Source: Symbiodinium natans | Lineage: Eukaryota > Sar > Dinophyceae > Suessiales > Symbiodiniaceae | NCBI GenBank assembly: GCA_905221605.1 | Contig: CAJNDS010002335.1 | Span: 1,095,387-1,159,386, forward strand | Direction: 5' to 3' | Length of the DNA: 64,000 nt | Shown here: positions 55,201 to 64,000 of the stretch, piece after piece | Layout: each line of letters opens with the position of its first letter | Position numbering within the stretch: the stretch's first letter is position 1 | Notes under the pieces: generated by a model | What the model was told of the DNA's origin: nothing | Databases searched by the model: none | The model's input: the letters and a program-made list of their open reading frames with translations, nothing else | Made by a program: the position numbers and the translations under genes

Positions 55201-58200
55201 CTCAGCTGTGAAGGCCCTTCACGGAGCCTGCCCCCCTCATCAGCTCCCTCAAGGTGGTTCATGGTTGCTTCTGCCCACCAAAATACTTCTAACCTATACT
55301 TAGGGGGTTATTAGTACGGTGAACCTCCAAGTAGAAAGCCGCAAAACCCTAAACCCCAAACCCTCAAAAAACACGAAACCTCTAAACCCGAAGCCCCAAA
55401 CCCCAAAAGCCCTAAACCCTAAACCCCAAACCCTAAATACGAAACCCCTAAACCCTAAACCCTAAATCCTAAACCCTAAACCCTAAACCCTAAACCCTAA
55501 ACCATCCTAAACCCTAAACCCCCTAAGCCACTGCAAAAAACCAACCCCAGGCTTGAGCACCTCATGGGCGATGCGGCCGAGGCGCCTGTGTCCTTGAACT
55601 GGCGGGTGGTGAGGGGTTGCATAGGGTTTCAGGGGTCTTTATCGTTTCTTCTCTTTTTTTTTGTGTGTGTGTGTGTGTGTGTGTCTTTTTGTGCTTTTTT
55701 TGTGTGTGTGTTTTTGTGTTTATATAATAATCGGTGTTTTAGGGTCTCTGGGTCTATATTTCGGGGTTATAGAGGTTTTGAGGGTTCATACCTGGTTCAG
55801 AGGGTTTGTCTGGGTGGATCCTAAGTATCCTGACGGGGTTTGCGCATTACGCGGTTTGCGGATTAGAACATTACTGATTACAACGGTTTGCGATTCGAGG
55901 CTTCATGAGTCGGCTGCCAGGTAGTTGGAAAAAGAAAAGGTGCTTGTTTTTTTCGCTTTGAAAGAGATCCCGGAGTCCAAAACCCACACTGTTTGGTGTT
56001 TTGTGCTAGTTTGATAGGCAGTTTTTGTTTAATGGGTGTTTATTGGGTTTTATATAGAGTTTAGAGGGTTTATGGGATGTTTGGGGTCTGTGGGGTTTCG
56101 GGGCCGGCGGGGGGGGGGGGGGGGTATGAGTTGGAGAGGCCAGGACTCCTTCGCGCACCTGCCAGTGCCAGATGTCCTGTTGTGCTCGGGGCCAGGCCGC
56201 GCTTGTGAGCTCCTTGAACCCTAAACCCTAAACCCTAAACCCTAAACCCTTTTTTTCCCTCCAGGCTCGCCCGCACTGCCTGCCCCGCGTCGCACTGGAC
56301 GTCGTAGTCATCAACGCTTTTGCCAATTGTCTTCGAGCACCAGGGCGGTACTACCAAGGGCGCCATCGGGGCGGGCGTGGTAAATATGGAGGCGTGGGGG
56401 ACCGCGGAAGTACGCGAGGAGATGTTGCCAGAATCGCGGTTGTGCTGGCGTGCACCCGCTTGATGGAGCGGTGCTGGCTTGACTCGCGGTGTGAGCCGGG
56501 AGCGCGATTGTCACACATACCAGGACGGGCTATTATACCCTGTAACCCCTTAAGAAGGCCCTTTCGTAGGATTGACTATGGGGATGATAGGGCCGAATAA
56601 TAGCCCATCCTGGTAGAAGGCGGTCCTCCCTCCTCTCCTCCCCTGCAGATGTCGTTGCTTCAAGCCTCCGGTTCTTTCCTTCAGGGTGTAGGGTTTAGGG
56701 TTTAGGGTTTAGGGTTTAGGGTTTAGGGTTTAGGGCTTAGGGTTTAGGGCTTAGGGCTTAGGGTTTAGGGTTTAGGGTTTAGGGTTTAGGGTTTAGGGCT
56801 TAGGGTTTAGGGCTTAGGGCTTAGGGTTTAGGGTTTAGGGTTTAGGCCTTTTTGGGTTGCGGCCCCTCCTTTCTCTGCTCCCCTTCGGGCCTCGGGCGCT
56901 TTCCGTTCAGGTTCCAGTCTAATACTATTCTTACTTCGCCTTTAGTTGAACTTTAAACTTTTTGGGTTTCCTTTTTTAGTAGGAATATTAAAGTTTAACC
57001 TTTTTTCCCCTTGGTTATTGGAGAAGTAAGTATTTAGTTTCTTAATCGTTTTACCAATGTTGTTTAAATAGTTTTATAGTTTGGTTCAGGGGGTTCCGGT
57101 TCGGGTCGGAGGATTCTGGTGTGTTTTTTTGAGTCTTGTTTAGCTTCTTTTCTCTGCGTTCGGGGACGAGAAGCTTATTGGGCACAGGTTTGAGGCATTT
57201 GTGGCTTCAGAGTGTCTTTTTGGGGCTTAGGACTTTGGCATTCTGCTATCGGTTCATTGTGTGAGCAGGAAGGTCGCAGCAAACAAGTTCTGCTGTGCGC
57301 TGCGATGGTGAGGAGAAGTTTAGAGGTCATCGGATCTTGAACAATCATTGGGCTCAGGATGCCACCCCCTCGGAACCCTCAAACCCTCAAACCCTAAACC
57401 CTGAACCCCCTAAACCCCTCAACGCTCAAACCCCCTAAACTCCCTAAACCCCCTAAACCCCCCAAGACCTCCTAAAAACCCATAACACCCCCTAATCTCC
57501 CTAAACCCCCTAACCCCCCTATACTCAAACCCTCAAGCCCCCTAAACCCCCTAAAGCCCCCTTAACCTCAACCCCCTAAAGCCCCCTAAACCCCCTGACG
57601 CCCCAAGCCCTCTATAAGACCGAAGCCCTGTCGGGTTTCGGTTTAGGTTTAGGGTTCAGGGTTTCGGGTTTCGGGTTTAGGGCGTTTGGGGGGAGGGGGG
57701 GGGGGGCTCTCGCATGGCTACTTAAAGTCCATGCTGAAGTTTTGTATATGAACCCTATTTTAGGGCCTCCAGCTCGAAACCGTAAACCCTGAACCCTGAA
57801 CCCGAAACCCTAAACCCTAACCCCTAAGCCCTAAACCCTAAACCCGAAACCCTAAACCCTCCACCCTAAACCCCAAACCCTAAACCCTAAATCCCAAACC
57901 CTTTGAGGTCCGACTTCTTCCCACGGAGAAGCAGTCAAATTTGAGGGGTTTTGACGGGTATGAGACCGATCGAAGGCGGGGACGGCCGGTGGCGCCGCGC
58001 CAGGTGCCGGGCCTCGCGGACTTCAATACTCTTACTTGGAGGTTTAGGGTTTAGTGTTTAGGGTTTAGGGTTTAGGGTTTAGGGTTTAGGGTTTAATTAG
58101 GGTTTAGGGTTGAGGGTTATCGGTTTAATTTCATGCTCTTAGTAGCTGAAGGAATACACTGTCCACTTCTTGGGACACTCTAGTCCCCTATAGAACTGAA

Positions 58201-59709
58201 AGGTACACTTTAATTACACTTCTTGGGATGCTATACTCCATACAGAACTGAAAGTGTACACTTTTGTTGGGGGGCTTCTGAACTCAGCAACTTTGTGCTT
58301 GCTTTTAGAGACTGGGCTTGCGCTTACTCTTGCAGGATTTGGGTTGTTTAGGGTTTGCGCGTTCTGTGTCTTTGGGGTAGCAGCTTTGGGCGCGAAAGGT
58401 TTGAAACACGCAGCGCCACAGGGTGTCCAGTTTAGGCGACACCAGTTTGGGACTTTCCGGGTGATCCTGGGCTTAGAAATTCTCTGATCTTGCTAGAGAT
58501 CTTGGGTTCAAGTTGTGTTGAGGGCCTCTAGTCACATTATGTGGCTGACGGAGTTAGTTCCTGCGTTTGTGTCCTAGCAGGGGTTGATTCAATGCTTACC
58601 GTTATAAAGTACCACTTTAAAACGTAGAGCCTGTCTTCTAGAGTCAAAATTCAGCAAAGTCTAGCTTGCCGGTTGTCACGCTAGAAACTTGGCAAGAGGT
58701 TTGATTCTAGTAAGGGTGCGCAATGCCACCAGCGGAACCGACAGTCACAGCCCCAACCCTAAACCCCAAACCCTAAACCCTAGACTCAGAGCCTCACGGA
58801 AAGACGCGTTTGAGAATCCTTGCCCTGGATTGCGCAGAAGAGTCCCCTAAACCCGAAAGGCCCTAAACCCCGAACTTCGAACGGTAGGAGGCCGAACCAA
58901 ACATAGTCGACGCCTCCGACTTGGGGGACGACATGACGTTTGCATGAGTAGCAACATTGAATTTATTTCGACCTCCCCCAAACCCTAAAGCCGTTGACCT
59001 GACTCCTTCAACTCTAAGCCCTAAACCCTAAACCCTAAACCCCCTACCCCCTTAAACCCGGAACCGAGGACGGCACCGGATGGCATCGGCAAGCCCGCGT
59101 GAGAGAAAAGAAGCCATGTTCTTCTTTGACCTTTTTTGTCTTGCGTAGATTTTTTGGGCTCAGAGCTGCGTAGGGTTCTGGGGTGTGGGTGCTCAGCAAT
59201 TCATACCACAGATTTCAGGAGCAGGTCTTTACTGTGCGTGTACAGTGGGCAAGTAAGAGACCTCCCACCCCTGCATAGGTTCATTCAACCCGAGAGACCG
59301 ATCCAAGAATGCACTTTAGGGTTTAGGGTTTTAGGGTTTTAGGGTTTTAGGGTTTTAGGGTTTTAGGGTTTTAGGGTTTTAGGGTTTTAGGGTTTAGGGT
59401 TTAGGGTTTAGGGTCCATAACATCCCTTTCACAAAAGTTTATCTCTGTGTTAACCTAGCCTTCAACCCTGAAGAAGTCTCCCCGTTGCAGATGCATCAGT
59501 ATACAAGAAGTTCCAAGCAGAGACCGACACCGAAACATGCTACCCTAAACCCTAAACCCTAAACCCTAAACCCTAAACCCTAAACCCTAAACCCTAAACC
59601 CTAAACCCTAAACCCTAAACCCTAAACCCTAAACCCTAAACCCTAAACCCTAAACCTTGCTTTCCTTCAGGCACCCTGCGCCATCGGCCCTAAGAGCTGC
59701 TTGATGTGA
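52225..59709 (+). CDS. Candidate exons of an unidentified gene around satellite array 2
   Basis: Open segments: about 52225-52333 (REFQGLRLRALWVQLIKG), about 52855-52918 (MSAGLREVVEHG), about 55551-55604 (LEHLMGDAAEAPVSLNWR, then GTGGTG), about 56137-56216 (SFAHLPVPDVLLCSG), about 56266-56384 (RVALDVVVINAFANCL, AG before, GTAAAT after), 56650-56684 (long pyrimidine tract and CAG before), 59491-59538 (ASVYKKFQAETDTETC) and 59671-59709 (TTCAG before; stop at 59693 or 59709 by frame). The 54-bp satellite would be intronic. Whether this is one gene or several is not known; no family recognised. Confidence 0.3.
53377..55215. repeat. Satellite array 2, 54-bp relative of array 1, inverted
   Basis: About 34 units of 54 bp, the reverse complement of the array 1 unit with two fixed differences: CTTCGCA instead of CTTCCCC, and one extra base in the G/C run. 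The 54-bp period keeps all frames open, giving long 18-residue-repeat frames on both strands. No start, splice or composition evidence makes these a gene. Confidence 0.97.
55253..55334. mobile_element. MITE family A, copy 13 (short, beside array 2)
   Basis: GGTGGTTCATGG ... AGTACGGTGAACCTCCAAGTAG. Starts about 40 bases after satellite array 2. Confidence 0.75.
55663..55720. repeat. TG microsatellite
   Basis: (TG)n blocks separated by T runs. Another TG-rich stretch is at 61865-61922 near the possible last intron of the oxygenase gene. Confidence 0.9.
56520..56613. mobile_element. Inverted-repeat element
   Basis: CCAGGACGGGCTATTATACC / CGAATAATAGCCCATCCTGG, 94 bp. Its left end follows an open coding-like frame. 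Confidence 0.82.
56690..56848 (+). repeat. TTTAGGG tract with duplicated TTAGGGC pattern
   Basis: Two near-identical blocks of about 65 bases, each with the same order of TTTAGGG and CTTAGGG units, showing block duplication inside the tract. Confidence 0.9.
57373..57615 (-). repeat. Degenerate CCCCCTAAA block
   Basis: About 240 bases of diverged CCCCCTAAA-like units with many substitutions; probably an old telomeric tract. Confidence 0.8.
58138..58292. mobile_element. MITE family D, copy 2 with internal duplication
   Basis: TCTTAGTAGCTGAAGGAATA ... CTGAACTCAGCAACTTTG; the inner CTTCTTGGGA..CTGAAAG..TACACTTT part is present twice. Confidence 0.8.
59310..59416 (+). repeat. Octamer TTTTAGGG tract
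   Basis: Eight or nine TTTTAGGG units in a row (59325-59393) inside TTTAGGG units. The octamer is the Chlamydomonas-type telomere unit; here it looks like a local variant spread by slippage. Confidence 0.9.
59545..59656 (-). repeat. CCCTAAA tract
   Basis: About 16 perfect CCCTAAA units between exon candidates at 59491-59538 and 59671-59709. Confidence 0.95.
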
Positions 59710-59970
59710 GTTTCTGGCTGCTTTGAAAAGGGTTTAGGGTTTAGGGTTTAGGGTTTAGGGTTTAGGGTTTAGGGTTTAGGGCTTAGGGTTTAGGGTTTAG
59801 GGCTTAGGGTTTAGGGTTTAGGGTTTAGGGTCTTTTCTAATTACAAAGCGTGGCTTTGTTGAGGCCTTTTGCATCTTCGAGTCTGGGGCTAATACGGGGC
59901 GAACCCTAAACCCCGACTCGCGGCAGCGTGGGCACAAAGCCAGGGAACATGGAACAATGTGGCCCTAACA

Positions 59971-60064
59971 CCTATATCCCCCTTGGGAATTATTGTTTTT
60001 TGTTCATATGAACCCCAGAGGGGATTTAAAACATTTTTTTTCAAGGTTCTAAGGAGAATATAGA
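59971..60064. mobile_element. MITE family C, copy 3
   Basis: CTATATCCCCCTTGGGAATT ... AAGGTTCTAAGGAGAATATAG. Confidence 0.88.
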
Positions 60065-60342
60065 ACACAGGCACGCAGCCCAAATTTGGACACTTTTTCT
60101 CAGACAACATGCCCCCATCTTCGCCTACACCTGAGCCCGAAACCCTACGAGTCCCGACATGTCCAGAAGCTCTCCTGACTCCTGACTCACCTAAATCAGT
60201 GTTAGGGATCCTTTTTACTTTTTGGGTTATGGGCTTTCTTATAGATTAAGTCACAATGATGTAGGTTTCTGGGCTTAGGGATCTGATCCATATCATCAAG
60301 GCCCATCGGGCACCACGAAGACAAACTTCGTTTTAGAATGAA

Positions 60343-60950
60343 GTGGAGATCCCTGATAAAAGGCCAGTTGTTGGCATCAACCAATATCCCCTGCGCTTGA
60401 TGGCCTCACGTCGCAAGCATGGATTCTGGCAGAGAAGAGGCAGGGAGACTCACGTACGACATGATGACCGGCTCATTGCTTCTTCCCCCTGTGCGCAAGA
60501 AGTCTCTTTAGAAGGGCCAGAAGGACCAGATTACGATGATTAGGTGCTGTTAAGCCATAACCCTAGACCCCTAGACCTTAAACCTTGAACATCAGGTCTG
60601 GGGTGTAAAGAGATGAGGGCGCCGTCTTGAAGCCACTTGTCCAGTAAAATTCGGGCTGCCCAGAGATTTCGCAATCTGAAGCAGTTGGCTTGACACACTA
60701 AGCTCTTCAAAGCTTGCAGCCCTAATTAAACCCCATAAAGTTGATGTCTATATCATTCCTGAACCCTAAACATCCCAAAGCCCTCCGTCCTGAACCCGTA
60801 AACCCTAGAAGGGCTAGCGCGCTTCTGGTCCAAGCGCATCTTCGCAGACCGGTGCTTGCGTCGGCTTGCCAGCAGATGCTGCAGAGGTTAGAGGCCAAGC
60901 ATTGGTTAACTGGGGATGAAGAAATGGAGCATGCCTATATATGCCTATAG
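60343..60950 (+). CDS. Weak open segments before the oxygenase gene
   Basis: Two stop-closed open frames, 60343-60543 (ends EGPEGPDYDD) and about 60741-60950 (contains RPVLASACQQMLQRLEAKHW). They lie in the same repeat-poor island as the oxygenase gene, so they may be 5' exons, a small upstream gene or chance. Splice signals were not convincing. Confidence 0.2.
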
Positions 60951-61021
60951 TTTTCCTTTCAACTTTCAGGTCTTAAAGATTCCAAACTGAAAGAAGGGCC
61001 GATGGCCTCAAACGGATAAAG

Positions 61022-62120
61022 ATGGCCCGTTGCCTCTTTGCGCTGGGCGCTCTTTGTGCGGCTTCTTCGGCCGAGGATTTGAGCAGCGCGTGCCTGTCTT
61101 CCATCAGGGTCCGAGACGGCTTTATTTCGGAAACAGAGGCGGCCTCCTTGCTGAGGGATTTCGAGGGGACAGACTGTCCACAAGTGCTTCGGGGCCATGC
61201 AAACGTCCAACTCCGCCTGAAGGAAGCATTGGCTGGTGAGCCGAAGATCAATCCCTTGTTCAACTTCATCCCAGGCGTCCGCAAGAGCGGGAATAGGGTC
61301 ATGCACCAGGACCACGGCGAGTTGGGTGGCCTGCGGGGCAGCCAATACGGCAAGGTGAATGGAACTTCAGCCACATTATACTTGGAATCAGCACCAGACA
61401 GAAGCAGCCTTGGCTGGATGACTTTCATGGCGCCGGGCGGTAGCAGCGTGAAGCAGGTGGAGGCACGTCTCACCTTCCCCCCCCTAAGCCCCTAAGCCCC
61501 GTGCTGCACACAGCTTCATTCCCTGTAGGCTTTTGCCGGGCGGTTCCTTTCTTGGGACAACCGCTTCTGCCTCCACGGCTTCATTGCTCGCGGTGACGGC
61601 CACCGGCGCCTCCTAGGTCCCATGGCACTGGATGCGGACGGTGAGCTTGTGGGTGTGGCCGGTGAGTCTGATTTAGAAGTTACACCTGACACAACCACTC
61701 CGCGCCCGTCGCCTGAGCCAAAGAGCTGCAAGCCTTGGTGTTTCCTGTTGAAGCCGAAACTCAAGCTTTGGGCCATCATCCCGGATTGCCAGGGGCCTCA
61801 GCAAGCGATGTTGTTTTCTTAAGCATGTGAGTGAATGAGTGTATATGTAGGTTTTTGTTTTGAGAGTGTGTGCGTGTGTTGTTTTTGGTGTGTGTGTGTA
61901 TGTGTATGTGTATGAGTGTGTGATATGCGCTTGCATTTTCATCTGCGACAAAGGCCAGAAGTGCATACCCGGCCATCACGGACATCACGGAAAAGACGGT
62001 CACAGCACGCCTGCAGTTCACCTCGCCCAGAAGAAGGAGCAACCGATCCGTCCAGCTGCCTCCGAAAACGTTGACTCGGTGCACTTGCTGCAAGTCACAC
62101 GGGGCAGTGGGGAGCTCTAG
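61022..62120 (+). CDS. Secreted protein with probable 2OG-Fe(II) oxygenase domain
   Basis: Exon 1 61022-61456 (145 codons) starts with ATG directly after AG, a possible spliced-leader acceptor, and opens with a signal peptide (MARCLFALGALCAASSA). Intron 61457-61528 is GT-AG, phase 0. Exon 2 starts at 61529 and stays open to TAA at 61820; it may instead splice near 61790 to an exon at 61954 or 61959 that ends with TAG at 62118. The core carries HQD at residues 95-97, a strand-like SATLYLES, then SWDNRFCLHG with His161 and GHRRLL with Arg171. The HxD...H...R order and spacing fit the double-stranded beta-helix of prolyl-4-hydroxylase-like dioxygenases. A Pro/Thr linker and a Cys-rich tail (CKPWC, then CIPGHHGHHG if exon 3 is used) follow. 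Unlike its neighbours it has few introns and no telomeric repeats. Domain call is by motif only; a different jelly-roll protein is possible. Confidence 0.6.
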
Positions 62121-63701
62121 AAGCTTTGTAGACGGGCGGCTTCTCTGCTAGGATGCAAAAGCTGGCCACAAAGCAACGACCAGTGATGTTGGCAGCATCG
62201 CAGTTCCCAGAATTTCAAGGAACGTGTTTTTGGAAGCTCTGGGTCTAAGCATTCAGAGGTTCACATCTGTTGCAGAGTTGTACAAGCGTGCCATGCTTCC
62301 ATGCCCGGGAAAACAGCGGCCACTGTGTCGGCAGTCATGCTGTCCTCGTTTCTGAGCAGGGCAGGACCCACCGTGGAGGCAAGCTCGTGTATTCTATTAA
62401 GTGACACTTTCAGAATTTTCCCTTGTGATTTGGTTGGCTCCCTGAAGACTCAGATTCCGTCCTCGGCTGATTGGCCAGACTCAGCCCACTGTGGGGGGGG
62501 GGGGGGGGGGGGCATCTAGACTAGAGTCATGTTCGAACTGAAAGTCCCGTGGAAACCATAGGCCTTACGCGGCAGGCCCAGCTGCACCGAAAGGGGTGCA
62601 AGACATACTGCCTTGCGGACAAACGGTACAGGGGGGCCAGGTGCCCGGGCCCAGACTTTGCTCCTGAGAGCCGCAACTCATACTGTACTCCTTAGCCGGC
62701 TCACGACCGCGCAGACGCAAGGTTCGGGAATGCACCATGAGGCTTCAAAGGCATCTTAGGCTCTATCCTCAGGCGCACTATTGGCACGCGCGCTCATTAA
62801 ATTGAGTGACGCCCTGCAAGGTTGGACAAGCAGTTGCAGATAGTCAATTTCCTAGCCTCCCAGGACCCCAACCATGACAAATACTAGTCAACTTAGTTGT
62901 TTCCGGGTCACTTCGCTGTCATTGACTTTCCTGGTCCTCCGCTGCCCACCATCGCTGATACTCAGGAACCTCTCTATACAGTTCAATGTGGATCCCTAAG
63001 CCCTACCTAAACCCTGGAGGTTGCTGGGCTGGTGGCACTAGCGTGAAGCCTGCTGCTACAGAGAGTGCTTGCAGAAACCCTAAAGCCCTAAACCCCGAGG
63101 AGTGAAAGCTTCCTTGCGGACTTACATCCCTGAACGATCAACTCCCACTTCTGGGGGGGGGGGGAGAAGTACTGTATATGGTCACTTCTCTAACATATGG
63201 TTCCGTTTGGGGTTGCCAATATAAGAGCGGCCCCCAAGATCTGGGGCACCCAAAAAGGGACCATAATTTCGTCAACTCACCATATCCCATGATCCACAGT
63301 ACAGAGAACCTGCCCAAAGCACCCATGCAATTCAACAATCTGTGCTGCCGTCGATAGCTGCAGTGTTCAGCAGCTTTCCGCGCACAGATGGAGCCCCAAA
63401 CATTCCGGGTTTCCGCCAATCCCCAAAGCCATCAGCCAACCGTCACAAGTCGACTCAGTGGCGTCCTTAGCAAGACGGTCCTCAACCTTAAAGGCACTTC
63501 TTAACCAATTGTAACTCTACTTATAACCGAAATTATAAACATATTAGGGCACTTAAGGGGGCTTATAAGTGGGTTGTCGGTACAGCTATCATTGGTTGGT
63601 AAGTACCCTGAACCTCCAAGGAAAGAGTCAGAGGTAAAACCCTAAACCCCAAACCCTAAACCCTAAATCCTAAACCCTAAACCCCCCAAGCCCCGCAACA
63701 G
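62121..63701. other. Spacer after the oxygenase gene
   Basis: Almost free of telomeric units until 63000. Holds a G run (62491-62512) and MITE A copy 14. Short open frames without splice support. Confidence 0.5.
63492..63622. mobile_element. MITE family A, copy 14
   Basis: Very close inside to copy 3 (GGCACTTCTTAACCAATTG, GGGCACTTAAGGG) with right end TACCCTGAACCTCCAAGG; left tip lost. Confidence 0.88.
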
Positions 63702-63923
63702 GCGTCGGTGAGTGTGATCAACTTCAAGTCGCAGGGCAGCCGGAAAACCTACAAGTTCCAGCGATCTCTTCAGTTTGAGGACCATGGTTTTTTCAGGCCT
63801 CGATTTTGGGTTTAGGGTTTAGGGTTTCGGGTTTCGGGTTTAGGGTCTGAGGATGAGGGAGCGCTAGCCATCTACAGGCACCCAACACCTGAGGGCAATC
63901 AGCCGCAGCTATGCTGGTTCTAA
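63702..63923 (+). CDS. Last two exons of an unidentified gene
   Basis: Exon 63702-63779 (26 codons, contains SVINFKSQGSRKTYKFQ) and exon 63852-63920 (DEGALAIYRHPTPEG) plus TAA at 63921-63923. They join in phase 0 across a 72-nt intron, 63780-63851, whose donor is GA and acceptor AG; GAGGA occurs at both joints. The intron is mostly TTTAGGG and TTTCGGG units. Upstream exons were not found with confidence and no family is recognised. Confidence 0.6.
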
Positions 63924-64000
63924 TCGCAAACCCAGGGAACCCGCATGAAGCCTCGAAGCCCAAAGCCCTCAGGCGTCTAGCCGCACGTTGAGACTCAGAG

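Larger units (their letters stand above)
56849..59490. other. Spacer, mostly non-coding
   Basis: Contains an imperfect inverted pair (TTGAACTTTAAACTT / AAAGTTTAACC, about 56948-57002), the degenerate CCCCCTAAA block, MITE D copy 2 and telomeric runs. The open frame 58254-58487 starts inside the MITE and is doubtful. Confidence 0.5.
1..64000. repeat. Interspersed telomere-type repeat TTTAGGG/CCCTAAA
   Basis: Short to long runs of TTTAGGG (+) or CCCTAAA (-) recur every few hundred bases in both orientations, from 2 to about 30 units. They separate nearly all exon candidates. Runs are scarce at 3900-9000, 49.6-51.1, 53.4-55.3 and 60.6-63.0 kb. The two orientations are mixed and runs are separated by unique sequence, so this is not a chromosome end. 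Confidence 0.97.

Noticed and set aside
53355-55314. Repeat proteins of 91-206 codons on both strands
   Set aside because: Explained by the 54-bp period of satellite array 2; kept only as a low-interest question.
61673-62093. Minus-strand frames of 97-105 codons
   Set aside because: Shadow of the oxygenase gene and a TG-rich intron.
1-64000. A chromosome end (telomere)
   Set aside because: Runs are short, in both orientations and spread through the window with genes between them.

Overview
This looks like nuclear DNA of an intron-rich protist, most likely a dinoflagellate. Four things point there: TTTAGGG/CCCTAAA runs across most of the window, genes on the + strand cut into exons of about 35-110 nt, introns with GC or GA donors beside GT donors, and start codons sitting directly after AG (possible spliced-leader acceptors). 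The genus cannot be told. No rRNA, tRNA, CRISPR array or bacterial operon was seen. Most long open frames are artefacts of repeats; the real genes show up only when short exons are joined by frame and family motif.

Two genes can be rebuilt almost completely. At 14.57-30.92 kb, about 21 exons encode a family-1 (UGT-type) glycosyltransferase of about 518 residues. At 42.21-51.35 kb, about 12 exons encode a STIMATE/TMEM110-family membrane protein. A third gene at 61.02-62.12 kb encodes a secreted protein with a probable 2OG-Fe(II) oxygenase domain; it has few introns and lies in a stretch without telomeric repeats. Exon sets of unknown function lie at 0.5-9.2, 10.6-14.2, 33.7-37.3, 38.5-41.6 and 52.2-59.7 kb, with single terminal exons at 32.0 and 63.7 kb.

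Non-coding DNA has three layers. (1) Telomere-type repeat runs in both orientations fill most introns and often touch the splice sites. (2) At least ten families of about 80-150 bp terminal-inverted-repeat elements (MITE-like) are present, some appearing to supply a splice donor or acceptor. (3) There are satellite blocks: a 53-bp array (3.9-9.0 kb), a 54-bp relative in opposite orientation (53.4-55.2 kb), and a 1.4-kb pyrimidine/purine palindrome inside a STIMATE intron.

The main observation is that telomere-repeat tracts and small inverted-repeat elements behave like introners: they sit between exons, are bounded by short direct repeats of exon sequence (12, 15 and 21 bp in the clearest cases), and their own ends often read as GT/GC/GA...AG. 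All exon models are hand-made from sequence and need transcript support.
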